From Glomus cerebriforme (lineage: Eukaryota > Glomeromycota > Glomeromycetes > Glomerales > Glomeraceae), in the NCBI GenBank assembly GCA_003550305.1, contig QKYT01000297.1, positions 60,610 through 124,609 on the forward strand: 64,000 bases of DNA, written 5' to 3'. The position numbers and the translations under genes were made by a program. The notes under the pieces were generated by a model, which did not search any database, had not been told where the DNA came from, and saw nothing but the letters and a program-made list of their open reading frames with translations. Shown in pieces: positions 46,029 to 57,701 of this stretch (the first letter of the stretch is position 1; the number at the start of each line of letters is the position of its first letter).

Positions 46029-46255
46029 GTCTTATAAAAAAAACTTTTTAACCAGCTAGATATAAATTGGGCCAAAATTATAGTACCAGTCCAAATTATA
46101 AAATTTGTGTAAATACCAAATATTTTACTAATTGATTTTTTTTCATGTAAGATGTTATCATAAGTAACGTGACCAAACATATATAATTTGAGCTCAACAC
46201 TATAACTTTGGCCTGATTTATATTTAGCCAGTTAAAAAATTTTTTCTTATAAGAC
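46029..46255. repeat. Foldback MITE inside the hAT element
   Basis: GTCTTATAAAAAAAACTTTT... and its mirror ...TTTTTTCTTATAAGAC form inverted arms of about 55 bases with scattered mismatches; both arms also contain AGATATAAATT/AAATATAAATC and a GGCCAAA motif. No frame. TTCTATA occurs just outside both ends and may be a target duplication. Confidence 0.6.
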
Positions 46256-46777
46256 TGTTCTATAAGATCAATGATCCTATTGGTCCAGTTTTATATCGAT
46301 CCAATTCAAACTTAATCCTATAACCAGACCACAGTCTGGTCAGTCTGAACTGGACCGTTAATATTCCTAATCTGAATATGCAAAGGTAAAATTTACCAAG
46401 TTGATTTACAATAAGATGACTATCATATTTGAGCTTATTTAAAAGAGATCCTGCTAACTTTATTTTAGGAAAGAATGAAAATTCACCATAAGACTTGTCC
46501 TAATGTTTAAGATATATTACAAATAATTGGGAATGATTTTTTTTGGAATGGAACTTCATCTTAAATTTTTTATGATTGGCAGCAAAATTAGTAGAATATC
46601 CTTTAAGCAGGTTATTCATAGCCTTATTTTGTATATCATAAGGTATTTCTATGATCCACTTAAGTTTTGCATTATTTTTAAAATTTATAGCATTGAGACA
46701 TCATACTTATAAATCCTTCTTGTTCCAGTTGATATTTTTTTTTGACTGTAGAAAGATATTGATTGTACATCTAGTAT

Positions 46778-47311
46778 CACTGGTCAAAAACTGATCTATC
46801 TTACAGATATCTTATAAATATTGGGTACCCAAAATGCAGAAAATCTGCTATACATCAGGTACCCAATATGTATACTATAGAATTAAAAAATACAAATTAT
46901 TAATTATCTCTTTATCCAGTGATCATAAAAAGATAATGAAATATAGCTCATTCGATTCGCCTCACTGAGACGTATCGAATGGTACTAATTTCACATTTCT
47001 AGGTGTGATAGATGCTGAGATATTTGATAAATCATAAAAAAACAAACTAAAAATGCAATATCTCGATATCTATCACATCTAGAAATGCGAAATTAGTACT
47101 ATTCGATACATCTCAGTGAGGCGAATCAAATGAGCTATATTTCATCTTTTTATGATTACTGGATAGCAAGATAATTAATAAATTGTATTTTTTAATTCTA
47201 TAGTATACATATTGGGTACCCGATGTATAGCAGATTTTCTGCATTTTGGGTACCCAATATTTATAAGATATCTGTAAGATATTTGTAAGATAGATCAGTT
47301 TTTGACCAGTG
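46778..47311. repeat. 534-bp near-perfect palindrome (foldback element)
   Basis: Left end CACTGGTCAAAAACTGATCT and right end AGATCAGTTTTTGACCAGTG are exact mirrors. The match continues inward for about 245 bases per arm with few mismatches, including paired TTGGGTACCCAAAATGCAG and TCGCCTCACTGAGA segments, leaving a short spacer near 47030-47055. The structure is a giant hairpin with no coding content. The CACTGGTC terminus resembles Tc1/mariner-like MITEs, but I see no clear TA duplication. Confidence 0.85.
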
Positions 47312-47699
47312 CATGCTGTTCCTATCCATCATCTGAGTTTTAGCCACTCTTCTTGTGTAGGAAAAAGACAGATGCATCATGCTTTACCTGCTGGAATCTT
47401 AGAACTTTTGGACTTAGGCAACTTCTTATCTTCTTTTACAGTTGGTAGCTAGATGTATTCTGTTATGTCTTATCACAAAAACTGTGATGGTGAGTTTGAC
47501 AATTTCACTACTTTCAGTACAAATATTCATACTGAGTACTACAAGTTGAGCCCCATTTTTTTTAAAGATTCATTCTACAAGCTCGAATCTGAAATGACAC
47601 AATTGGTTCTAATAAAAAAAAGTTAGTAAAATAGTAAAGACAATAGAGTTTAAAACAAATAAAAAGAATTAAATTCAAACCTTTCAGGCAGTCACCATT

Positions 47700-48014
47700 T
47701 TTTCAATTTTTCTTTTGTATATTTGTTCCAGAAGGGCAACAGAATCTTTGCGTTTCCGGTTGAATCCTGGGCTAATTTCACATTCTTAAGTAATGCTGTT
47801 AGAGATTTGCAATCTGTCATTTTGACTCTGAAGTAGCAGATCTTAGCCTTTTGCGTGGATTGTGTCTGGTTGTCTCCAAAGATTCCTCGTATGTCTGAAA
47901 TTGAGTAAAGTCATTTTCTACCAGATGTCCTGACAATTGCAATCCTTCTGGAAGTATCCCATCATCACAATGTTTCAACTGAGACGTTATACATCTCTTT
48001 AATTTTATTTGCAC
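47700..48014 (-). pseudogene. Unidentified ORF fragment
   Basis: Reads LKRCITSQLKHCDDGILPEG, then a basic TRHNPRKRLRSATSESK, stop, then MTDCKSLTALLKNVKLAQDS and LLPFWNKYTKEKLKKW in the following bases. It resembles open frames accompanying repetitive elements in this kind of genome, but I cannot name a family. Protein-like text continues in pieces to about 47330. Host-gene origin is possible. Confidence 0.3.
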
Positions 48015-48415
48015 TTTGGTAAGTATTCTTGTTCTGAGCTAAGGTTGTTAAAAATGTGGTCTTTGTTCAGGAATATGAGGTTGCCAGCAGAACTGTATTG
48101 CTTAAAACTATTTTTTGATTTTAAAATGTGAGGATCTTTACAAAACCATATTAAGCTCAGTAATATGAAAAATGTGGTTTATTCCAGAATGTTTGAAATC
48201 ATTGCAACGGTTAAAGTACTGTAATTTATGGATACAATCTTAGTATAAAAAAAAAAAATAAAATAAAATAAAATAAATGAAGAATCCCACATCTCATTCC
48301 ATTCCAAATCCCATCCTAAATCCCATTATCCTGTAAACTTTTATTACACTGACCCAAGAAACACTTTTTTATAGGTCAGGTCTATTTGAATTTCATATGG
48401 TCTCTCAGTATAGGG

Positions 48416-48606
48416 AGGGATTGGAATTGATTCTAAAAAAAAATCAATCTAATAGTAAATCGAATCGAATTGAATCGATTCTTACATATTGACCAAAGTA
48501 ATTTTCAATGACACCTAAATGCTGATCATTTCGCTAGATGGTTTGAAGTCAACTTGGTGTTTATGAAAGAAAATTTAGAGATTTGATCAAATCGATTCCA
48601 ATCCCT
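48416..48606. mobile_element. 191-bp MITE with AGGGATTGGAATYGATT ends
   Basis: Terminal inverted repeats AGGGATTGGAATTGATT and the mirror of AGGGATTGGAATCGATT, one mismatch in 17. A short inner run of GAATCGAATTGAATCGATT units lies near the left end. No frame. TAT borders both sides, a possible short target duplication. Confidence 0.6.
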
Positions 48607-49008
48607 ATCTTGGTAGCCATTATGAGATTAATTGAGAATTTAACCAAGAACATAAATTTGGTTGAGTAAATTATATGTTGGAAGCTAAATTGATAACTAA
48701 ATGGGCCTGGTTTGATCAGATGCACAAAATTACAAGAATAAAAATTTAAACTGTCTTCTTTAATTGGAACGCATTTTTTTTTACATACTGCACATAAATA
48801 ATTTATATTGCAGAAGTTTATTTTATCTATTTAAATTATACAAATAATAATTTAAAATAAATACAATAAATACATACATAATAAGAAAAGTGAATTGAAA
48901 TTTACAAATTTAACTTTTTCTATCTTATTTATACAAACAATAATTTAAAGAAATAAATATCCGAAATAAATATGCTGGAAAAAAGTCCTTTTTTAAAAAA
49001 AGGCTAAC
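48607..49008. other. AT-rich 3' flank of the transcription factor gene
   Basis: No gene. Runs of ATAAATAATTTA and poly-A tracts; presumably contains the 3' untranslated region of the minus-strand transcription factor. Confidence 0.5.
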
Positions 49009-52000
49009 CTATTTGTTCTCTATGGAAATTCCTAGACCACCTTCATTTTCATCCCCATTTAAACCATCTGAAAGTCCACTACCATTTATTAAAGACGAAT
49101 TTCCAAGATGATGGATATTGTTTTCATTATTTAGCACGTTCCAAAATCCATCATCTGTAATATCATCTAAAGAGGTTTCCGATAAAAAATCTGATGGAGG
49201 TGTTAACATTGTACTTGCTCCTCCTGAGTCTAATAATGATGAAGATGAGTTAACATTATTATCATGATGATTATTGGATCGATTCCACTGTTCAGGTATT
49301 GCAGATTGTGGTGGCGTCCAAGCCAAATTATTATTATCATTAGTAGAATTTAAGACAATTTTATTATCAAGTGGATCATAAAATTGTTGTTCTGATATCA
49401 GTTTTAAATCAAGTTCCTCATGTGATAAAAGTGGTGACTGTTGCAATGGCGAGTGGTGATGTTGATCTTGTAGCTGTGGCGAGTGATATTGCTGTGGCTG
49501 AAGTTGTGGTGAATTGTATTGCGATGAATCATGTTGTAAATGTGGAGAACCAAATTGGTTCAACTGCGAAGAACTACCATAATCTTGTGGTTGTAATTGA
49601 GGTGATTGCTGATAAGGGGAATTATAATCTTGCGGATTAAGCTGTGGTGAAAGATTAAGTGGCGTATAGAAATCTGAAGCTTGAAGTTGTGGAGATTGTT
49701 GAGATGGTGAATGATAAGGTGAATTAAATTGTTGTGGTTGTAATTGAGGTGATTGTTGTAGAGGTGTATGATATTGTGAACCTCCACCAAATTGTTTATA
49801 ATCTTGATCAAATTGTTCCGGTTCTTCAACAAGAACACCATCTAATGTCACTCGAGGTAAACTCAAATTTTGATCTGATTGTTGTGAAAAAGCTGAAAAA
49901 TCAAAACTTTTATCTGTTTTAAATGTAAAATTAAAATCATCCATATTTTGACTTGTATTCATATAATCATGACCTGAACCTAGTCTAACACCTTTCATAT
50001 AAATCGAAGAATTACTACTCGTACTCATTGATCTTGAATAACTTGAAGTTTTTCTTCTAGGCATAAAAGGTCCACCAGATTGTTTCCTGGCAATCCAACT
50101 ATATTGTCTTCTCAAATTTCTATCATCATCGGCAATAAAAACTTCCCATTCTCTTGGATTAATTACATCGTCATTATTTATCCGACTTCGAGGTTGAGTG
50201 GGAATTCCTAACCATTCTGTAAGTACACATTCTCCATTCAACCTTTCTTCACCATCAACTCTACCACGATCATAACTTCTAGAAACTACGACAACCTTAT
50301 CTTGTATAAGTTCAAGTCGCTTAAGCATTTCATCTGCTTTTTTATTTTCATCATATTTTGCATGCCAAGAAAATACTCGCTTTGCTGGACTAATCGCAAA
50401 TGGACCAGATATTGCTAAAGCGAAAAAATCCGGATGTTTTTCCAACAATATTTCAAGGCAATGAACTATAATCGTAGCAGATTGCATGCAAATTATATGT
50501 GAATTTGATGCATTCATCTGACATTCCTCTGGCTGTTTTAAATATCTGCTATGAAGAATGATCAAAATAGTATAGAAAAGAATGTGTATATCACCTAAAA
50601 AAGAAGTGCACATAATTTACATAATTTAAATGTAAATGTTTATCAAATGAAAATAATTAGATAATTAAATAATATCTAACCTCCAATGCCATTTAATAAA
50701 ATTCCATTTGGATCTTTAGTAATTTCTTCAAATTTTAACCATTCTGGTAAAGAATGGAACCAACTTGCAAGTGCAGCGTCTAACACTCTAAATTTATTCT
50801 CATCTTCCTGCATCAAAAATCTTTGTCTTGATGATGCATGCATATACTTGCGTACTCTTGCACAAATCCTACTAAGATTAATTAAATAAATATAAGCTAT
50901 TTCAAGTCGAGTCTTTTCATCACTTGGATTTGAATCCGATGGCATGTTAGGTATATCAACATCACAATCAGTTTCATCAATCATATTAGGACGTCCATAT
51001 GATGCCGAAATAAAACTAGAAAAAAAAAAATTTTAATATATTTATCTTTTTATACAAATAATAATTATAATACAAATTTATTTACTTTTCAGAAATAAAA
51101 CACATCCAAAATGCTTCATTTCTTAATTGTTCCACTTCTTTATGTATTTTAATATTTGGAATCTTTAGCCTACGATGTAAACCAAGTTCAAATAACATTT
51201 TTGTTGCAATCCCGCTGTACATCCAACTTGCTCCAATCTAATATATAAGGTAAATGATTATAGTTACTTGTTATAATTAATTGGTTTTTTTAATGATAAT
51301 AAATATCACATTATAATTTAAGAATGAGATAACGTTATTAGATGCGGACGTGGTGGCGACAGATAAGGACGATCATCACACGCGTCAAAAAATCAAATAC
51401 CTGTTTATTGTGACGTCCCAATATAATTATAGACATCACAGTAAGAGCATGTGGTTGTGTACAATATTTGTAAAGCAAATCTTGTAAAGCATTAGAAATA
51501 TTAGTTTAAAATACAACTTTATTAAATAAGTCGATTTACAAAACAATACCTTCGGCCCTGTCAAAATAAATTCTTCCATCTTTCTTGTTTGGATCTTCAT
51601 GAAAAGGTGAAGCCGTAAAAAAAATACAATTCAACAATAACAAATGTTGTGGTTTGTTTAAGTCTCGAAGAGAATTCCACACTGTCTGCTGTCTTAGTGC
51701 AGGAAAATATCGATGAAGATGCTAAAAGAAAATTTTTTTTTTCATTAATCAGAAGACAATATTAATTTTTAATCTTAAATTAAATAAATACCTTAAAATA
51801 TAAACCAATTAACTGTTCGATAGTATCTGTATTTGGCAGAATTTTTAACGAATCATCAATTTGTGATAAATCCGGTTGCATCTCAGGAATGATCATTTCT
51901 TCGTTATTTCCTCCATCTAACAATAATAATGAACCTTCACCAATATATCTCGTTGACTCATACTCATAAAGTCTCAAATTTCCAACGTTAGAAGCAAGCT

Positions 52001-52860
52001 CATCCATCATTGTGTCATCAAAAGTTATTTCTTGATTTGTATACTCTATTTGTTGGTTTTGTTGATATTGTTGAGTTTGTTGTGGTTGCATTATTTCTGC
52101 TGATTGAGGTTGATATAAATTTTGTTCTTGCATAAGTGTGGTAAAATCGGCAAAATTTAAAAAATATGTAGGATCGTACTATTGAACGTATTTGACAATT
52201 TTTAATTAATAATGTATTCAATTTTAAAGATGAATCAAAGATAAACCGTATAAATATTAAATGCATACTTGACATTGTTCAACATTTCTTTGAACCGATG
52301 ATGCAACATTTGAAGAATTTTGCAAAACTTCGGTGGTCATTATTGATGTTCCATCCTATTTATTTAAAAATTAAAAATTTAAAAATTTAATATAATGTTT
52401 TTTTTAAAATAATAATAATAATAATAATAATAATTTTTATAAACAGAATACACACAAAACCATTGTAATTATTAACATTTGTTGGCATTGAAGTCATTGG
52501 CATTGCTAACATTCCAGCAATATTTTGATTATCATTAATATCGACACCGAAACCTTTTGAAACAGTCCTTAAATAACTCGATTCATCATATAATTGTCCA
52601 AATTGTATATTTTGTAAATAATTTAATTTATTTATAAGAAAATTAGAATCAGCTTGTGATTTAAAACCACTTTGTTTATCTCTTATTGACTCCGTAAGGG
52701 CAGCATAAGTATAACTACATTTTCGATTAGTTTTTTTACAAGTTCCACATTCTGGTCGTTCTTTATCACATTTAACTTTACGGTTTTTACAAACGTCACA
52801 AGTTGATACTAATTTGACCCGTTTTGGGTTTGTCAAAGGGCGTAGATATGTCGTTGTCAT
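49009..52860 (-). CDS. Zn2Cys6 (binuclear cluster) fungal transcription factor
   Basis: Fungus-specific DNA-binding regulator. Exon 1 (ending about 52450) starts MTTTYLRPLTNPKRVKLVST and carries the cluster C-x2-C-x6-C-x6-C-x2-C-x6-C (CDVCKNRKVKCDKERPEC, then GTC and KKTNRKC), with basic residues between Cys 2 and 3 as usual. A Q-rich linker (QPQQTQQYQQNQQ) precedes the middle homology region (fungal_trans): TIEQLIGLYFKHLHRYFPAL, then GRHNKQIGASWMYSGIATKM, ELGLHRRLKI, ISASYGRPNMIDETDCDVDI and WFHSLPEWLKFEE, found in XlnR-like and related regulators. The last exon (50613-49009) ends in a Q/P/S-rich tail of repeated SPQLQPQ units and an acidic terminus, a probable activation region. Seven or so exons. 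The target pathway cannot be deduced. Confidence 0.88.
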
Positions 52861-53755
52861 AACCTCTGTTTAACTTTATATCAAAAAATGACTTTTAAAA
52901 TTTATCATAATAATTGACATTACGGTATATTTATAGTTTTTTCTTCATTTCTGAATTCATATTAAATGATTTGCACGATCGATATCCCATAAAGGAACGA
53001 TTAACGATATGTGATTTGACACTATATAATTTAAGTAATTGAAAGATAAAGAAATTTGTTGATAATCACAAATAAGGTAAGTGATTACCAAAAAGTTGTT
53101 TTGTACGAGGGTATAAATTTTACGGCCGATGGGGCAATTTTTCAATAAATGCAAAAATGAAAACAAAGAAATCAATAATTCATTATAAAAATTTTTCTGT
53201 CATATAAGTAAAAAACAAATAAATCGCGTATATATCCCGTTCGATCGGATCTTTTTTCACTGAATTAGGCCAGACGGTACGATCGTATTGGAATATAAAA
53301 TAAAAAAGACTTTTGATTCAAGTCGATTAAATATTATATTTAGTGTTTCCTAATTAGAGATGATTCGTGACTATAATACACGATAACTATTTAATTATTA
53401 ATTCACCAAATATTTAAATATTCAAAGTTCGCGTGCGATTTTAAGCGATGTAGTTTAACTAAATTAAAAAAATATATACTTTTAAATGTTGATTATAAAT
53501 GCTATTTATTAGAATTATTAAGGAAAAGAAAAATTATAAAATTAAAAAAAAAATAATAATATACACAGAATATTATTATTATTACACAAAAAAATTTCGA
53601 ATTTTTGATCATGACCTTTGCAATCTTTGCAATACATCCAAGAATGTTCTTAGAATTCCCAAGATTATTCACATTGTGGATAATAATCAACAAATGCTCT
53701 CAACAAATGAACCTGATCATTATCAATCAGATGAGATCAACAGCGTCCCCCTTTT
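52861..53755. promoter_or_regulatory. Intergenic region upstream of the Zn2Cys6 gene
   Basis: This holds the promoter of the Zn2Cys6 gene (read leftwards) and the 3' end of the UPF0658 gene, which runs in the same direction. Contains ATATATCCCGTTCGATCGG near 53231, a candidate palindromic site, but no repeat of it supports a regulator. The open frames are short and low-complexity. Confidence 0.4.
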
Positions 53756-55510
53756 TTAATCTTCAATTGTGAACCTTTTACCTTCGCCAGGACTTGCTTG
53801 AGTACTACTGCCAATTTCAGGATCATCAACAACTAAACTCTTTTTATTTTTACTAACTGTAAAATTATTAAAAAAAACAAATAAATATTAATGAAAATTT
53901 TTGTACACATTTATTTTATTTTTTTAAAAAAAACGAAACTTACGGATTGCTTCTAACCCTTTTCCAAAATTTTTGAATACAAGTATAGCATATATCCATG
54001 TTGCCTATATGAAAAATAAACATTATAAATGATAAAGTATAATAATCCAAAGACGAAAAAACAATAAAAGATTATATCTTACCGTGCATAATATAATAGC
54101 AACAGACACTGGAATATAATATGTATATAATTAATTGAATTTATAAAAAAAAAATTACATACAGTATATAATTTTAAGATAAAATATTAAAAATTACTTA
54201 CGGAAAACAATAAAGAAATACCAACTATTACTAACTGTACTTGTGGCACTCTTTAAAATCATTATAAAATCGATAATAGTAACTGTTGATAATGTTATAT
54301 AGGTTATCATACCCGATTTCCATTCTTTTCGTAACTAATAAAAATTAAGTTTACCAAAGTTATTAATAATTATATATATATAAAGATGTATATATAAATA
54401 TATATAAAAAGAAAACCTACAGATCGATACGCGAGAAGTTCCAAGAAAAATATCATAATTGTTACACCCAAATGAAAATAGTAAATATTTCTTGGAAGAG
54501 TAAAAGTAAATTGAATTTTTCCTATTCCTTTATCTTCACTAAAAGCGAAGAATACCTCAATGGATACGAGTAACACGAAGAATAGATCAAGTTTTAACAA
54601 CATCACAAAGATAAGCATAGTCTTGTATAACTTTTGCATTTTAATATCCGCCCCAATTTTTCTATAAATATTCCAACCAAATTGTTGATATAATTTAAAA
54701 CTTATTAATGCCATAATTGATGCAAATACAATTAAGATCACCACTAAAGGTAAATCAGTTTTAAAAATTTCACTTAGTTTTAAGAATTGTTTTTCAATTC
54801 CGGAAACGTCATTACATATTTTGGTTAAATCATTTCTCCATTTAAAAATTTCAAAAATTTGAACCTAAAAATAAAATAATTATTATTAATAATAAATTTT
54901 TTTTTCTATTTATTAAAACGATAATAAAATATTTACAATTCCATAGAGTGCACAGAGGAAATTTATGATAGTAAGTGTAATAATTTGAATCGTGTTTTGA
55001 TTGACTACCTAAAATAAAATAACAGATAATAATTATTATTAATATCATTTCTATTTAAAGTAATAATAATATTAATATTATGATTATCATTATTTACCGC
55101 ATTTAGACAAAACCAAAGTTGAAATAATTGAAAAATCATGAAAATAACGTTTTCTTGTATGATGAGCGACATACGATCTTTTGATGGTTTAACGCAAACA
55201 TTTGAATCATCCAAATAATCTCGAAATTTTGTATTTCTGTAAAGTACTCGAGCTTCTAATGCAATTACTGCAAGTAATTGCAGTATGGATGTTAGAATAA
55301 AAAGTTTTGTCCAATTTGACCTAAACTATATCAAATTTATCGGTAAAAAAAAAGGAATTTAGTTTTAAAGAAATAATTTTGATTATCATCTTGACTCTTA
55401 ACCAAGTCCATGTATATGCGCCTAATATAAACATACTTTTGTGTGAACCCAATTTAATATAGTCATAATCGCAAAGATTTTTTTTTATTACGGAAATTTC
55501 AATCAAGTCA
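53756..55510 (-). CDS. UPF0658-type Golgi membrane protein
   Basis: Multi-pass membrane protein of the uncharacterised fungal UPF0658 family, assigned to the Golgi in fission yeast by published localisation; molecular role unknown. Eight hydrophobic stretches can be read, among them LFILTSILQLLAVIALEARV, ENVIFMIFQLFQLWFCLNAV, TIQIITLTIINFLCALYGIV, VVILIVFASIMALISFKLYQ and YYFHLGVTIMIFFLELLAYR. The family hallmark FGWNIYRKIGADIKMQKLYK and LLKLDLFFVLLVSIEVFF is present after the fourth. The tail NKKSLVVDDPEIGSSTQASP ends EGKRFTIED just before the stop at 53756. The exact start is not settled: a candidate first exon near 55440 contains MFILGAYTWTW. Confidence 0.7.
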
Positions 55511-57701
55511 AAAAAAAAAAAAAATCAAGAAAAAAAATTTTTTATTTTTTTTTTTCCTGAAACGAGAAGGAGAATAAATTAAATTGATTTCTTGCTCAAA
55601 AAAAAGTAACTTTATTATTGTTTACAATTGTGCCCGAAATGTTGTAACCGTCGCCGTCTTTTGTGATATGTAGTACCCTAATATATTTAGTAATTAAAAT
55701 AAGATACTTTTTTTATTCTTATTCTCTTTAAAAGTTCGAGACATCAATTTCAAAACATTTTATAACAAAATTTCAATTATTTATAACTTTATCGAAACTT
55801 CGAAACATACTTTGCAGGTTAATCACATGATGTATAAACTAAATAATGAAGTGCCTCTAACGCAATAAGCTATGTAAAAGTGTGTATAATAAAATATGAA
55901 TCATATGAAGTGTTTCAAAGCTCCTTACATTCGGAGTTTATTTGGATTGTTAATACAAATAATATATATTTATTATTATTAATTACTTTAACAATATTAT
56001 TCTTTTTAAATTTCTTTGTTATATATCTTTGGGTAACACACAATATATTGTACATATAAATATCATTTATATAAATAATGATAGCTGATAGTATAATTAG
56101 AATAATTACGAATCAGGTGTTTGCAGATGACGACAATGAATAATGCAAGTTATGCATTAATTAAAATCTTCTTGCTTTACCAAACATGGGCAATTCTGTT
56201 TATGGAAAATAGTCTCAAAAAAAAAATATTTTTCTTTTAACCAATAAATAAATTTATACTTTATATAGCAAAGAATTTCGGGGAATTTATTAAATAAAAA
56301 AGACCTGTTATGGCGCAGTAAAATCATGTGATGTTTATCACAATATATAAATACTGAGCATTTGTCCGTAGCATCGCCTGAAAAAAATGCAGACTTGCAG
56401 CAAACTAAATATAGAAGGCATGTACGAGACTTGATCTTATAATAGCGCAAACATAATTAATTGAAGTTGTATTTGAATTACTTAACTTTCCCAAAATATT
56501 AAAAAATCAACATGTCTAATAAGAAATCTAAAGACATTTACCTGTGAATACTTTCTTGTCGAATAGAGAGAGAAGTTAATCTTTAGTAATAAACAATCAT
56601 CAAACAACATTTAAATGAAACAATATTCAAAACAAATGTTCTAAATTTTGGTGCAAATTTTCTTCAAAATCTTTGATATATCAATAAGTGAAGATTGAAA
56701 GTATCGCTTATTCTGAAAAGATGAGACTTGCTGAAGATCCAAAGCTTTTGTGAAGCTCGGAAAAATATTATAATTTGTATAAAATTAACCAGCTTTGAAT
56801 GTGGGTACCCGTTGAGTTCAAAGTAGGTAATCTGATCTTAATCTAATCTCAATACTCCGTCGTGCCATTCGTGTTTTAACGCTGATCTCACCGATTGCCG
56901 TAATATGTATCTTTTTTTGTCTCATATTAATAGTAGATTATATAAGTTGTCGGAATACGAATATATTGTGTTAAATTTTCATTTCCGGAGTTTATGTAAA
57001 ATTTCTAATTCTCATCGCGTTTACATAATTTATCTGACAAGTTTCTGTGTATTCGTCTATTAGTTTTCCGGAACGAGAAGTAAGGTTCTTTAAAGGATTC
57101 TTTACGGCTACCGTCTTTCATTACAAGTTACATTTTCATGCAAGTTTAACCTTAAACCGAAAATAAGCGTAAAGCAGCAAGAAAATATAAATATTGAACA
57201 AACACAAAATAATTGGATATAGAAAGAGCGTATTGTTGTTCGTAAAAACCTAGCCTTCACGAGAATAACTCCAAAAAAATATAAATACGCGTCAAAAATA
57301 GACAGAGCAAGTTTAAATAATTGAGAAAAATCAATGTGGCTTATGAGGCTATTCGCATTTCGCAAAGCCACTGTAAAGAGCCGTATCATTTCTATCTATA
57401 ATAAGAATTTGTATATTAGAATGTAACATGATTTACATGGTAAAAAAGCAGGTTCAAAAACCAGCACAAATTTAATACCCAGTAACACAACAAAAAAAAG
57501 TCCCAGTATGGATTGATGGAAAATATTCTGACCCGCCTAACTCGCGGGAAACTTATAAATCCAAGATTTTTTATTTATAATAGACGAAGAATATTTTCAA
57601 CAACTGCAAATCATACCATTCAACCTAATTACTTTTTAAGACATACTATTGTAGTTTCTTTAACACTTTTTGCTTTAAATAATAATTATAATAATATAAT
57701 A
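55511..57701. promoter_or_regulatory. Large divergent intergenic region
   Basis: About 2.2 kb between two outward-facing genes, UPF0658 (left) and golgin (right). No repeat or gene was recognised. It includes poly-A/T tracts at 55505-55560 and a slightly more GC-rich patch at about 56800-57110 (CTCCGTCGTGCCATTCGTG, then TTCCGGAACGAGAAG) that may hold regulatory sites or an undetected non-coding transcript. An open 189-base extension of the golgin frame upstream of its likely start lies at 57513-57701. Confidence 0.4.

Larger units (their letters stand above)
42796..46372 (-). mobile_element. hAT-type DNA transposon with inverted termini
   Basis: A 3.58-kb unit bounded by inverted GATTAGGAATATTAAYGGTC blocks (42796 onward and up to 46372), followed inward by repeated CCAGTY and CAGACC motifs typical of hAT subterminal regions. 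The decayed transposase lies inside on the minus strand. Further inward GGATATC and ATCTGTACAGATAT repeats lie on both sides (42910-43060 and 45880-46000). I saw no convincing 8-bp duplication at the outer edges. A separate foldback is inserted near the right end. Confidence 0.7.

Noticed and set aside
49371..49640. Plus-strand frames inside the transcription factor tail
   Set aside because: Val/Ile-rich translation is the antisense shadow of the Q/P-rich array.
55005..57389. Several short minus-strand frames in the divergent intergenic region
   Set aside because: The first belongs to UPF0658 exons and their introns; those at 56157-57389 have no recognisable domain and end in chance stops.
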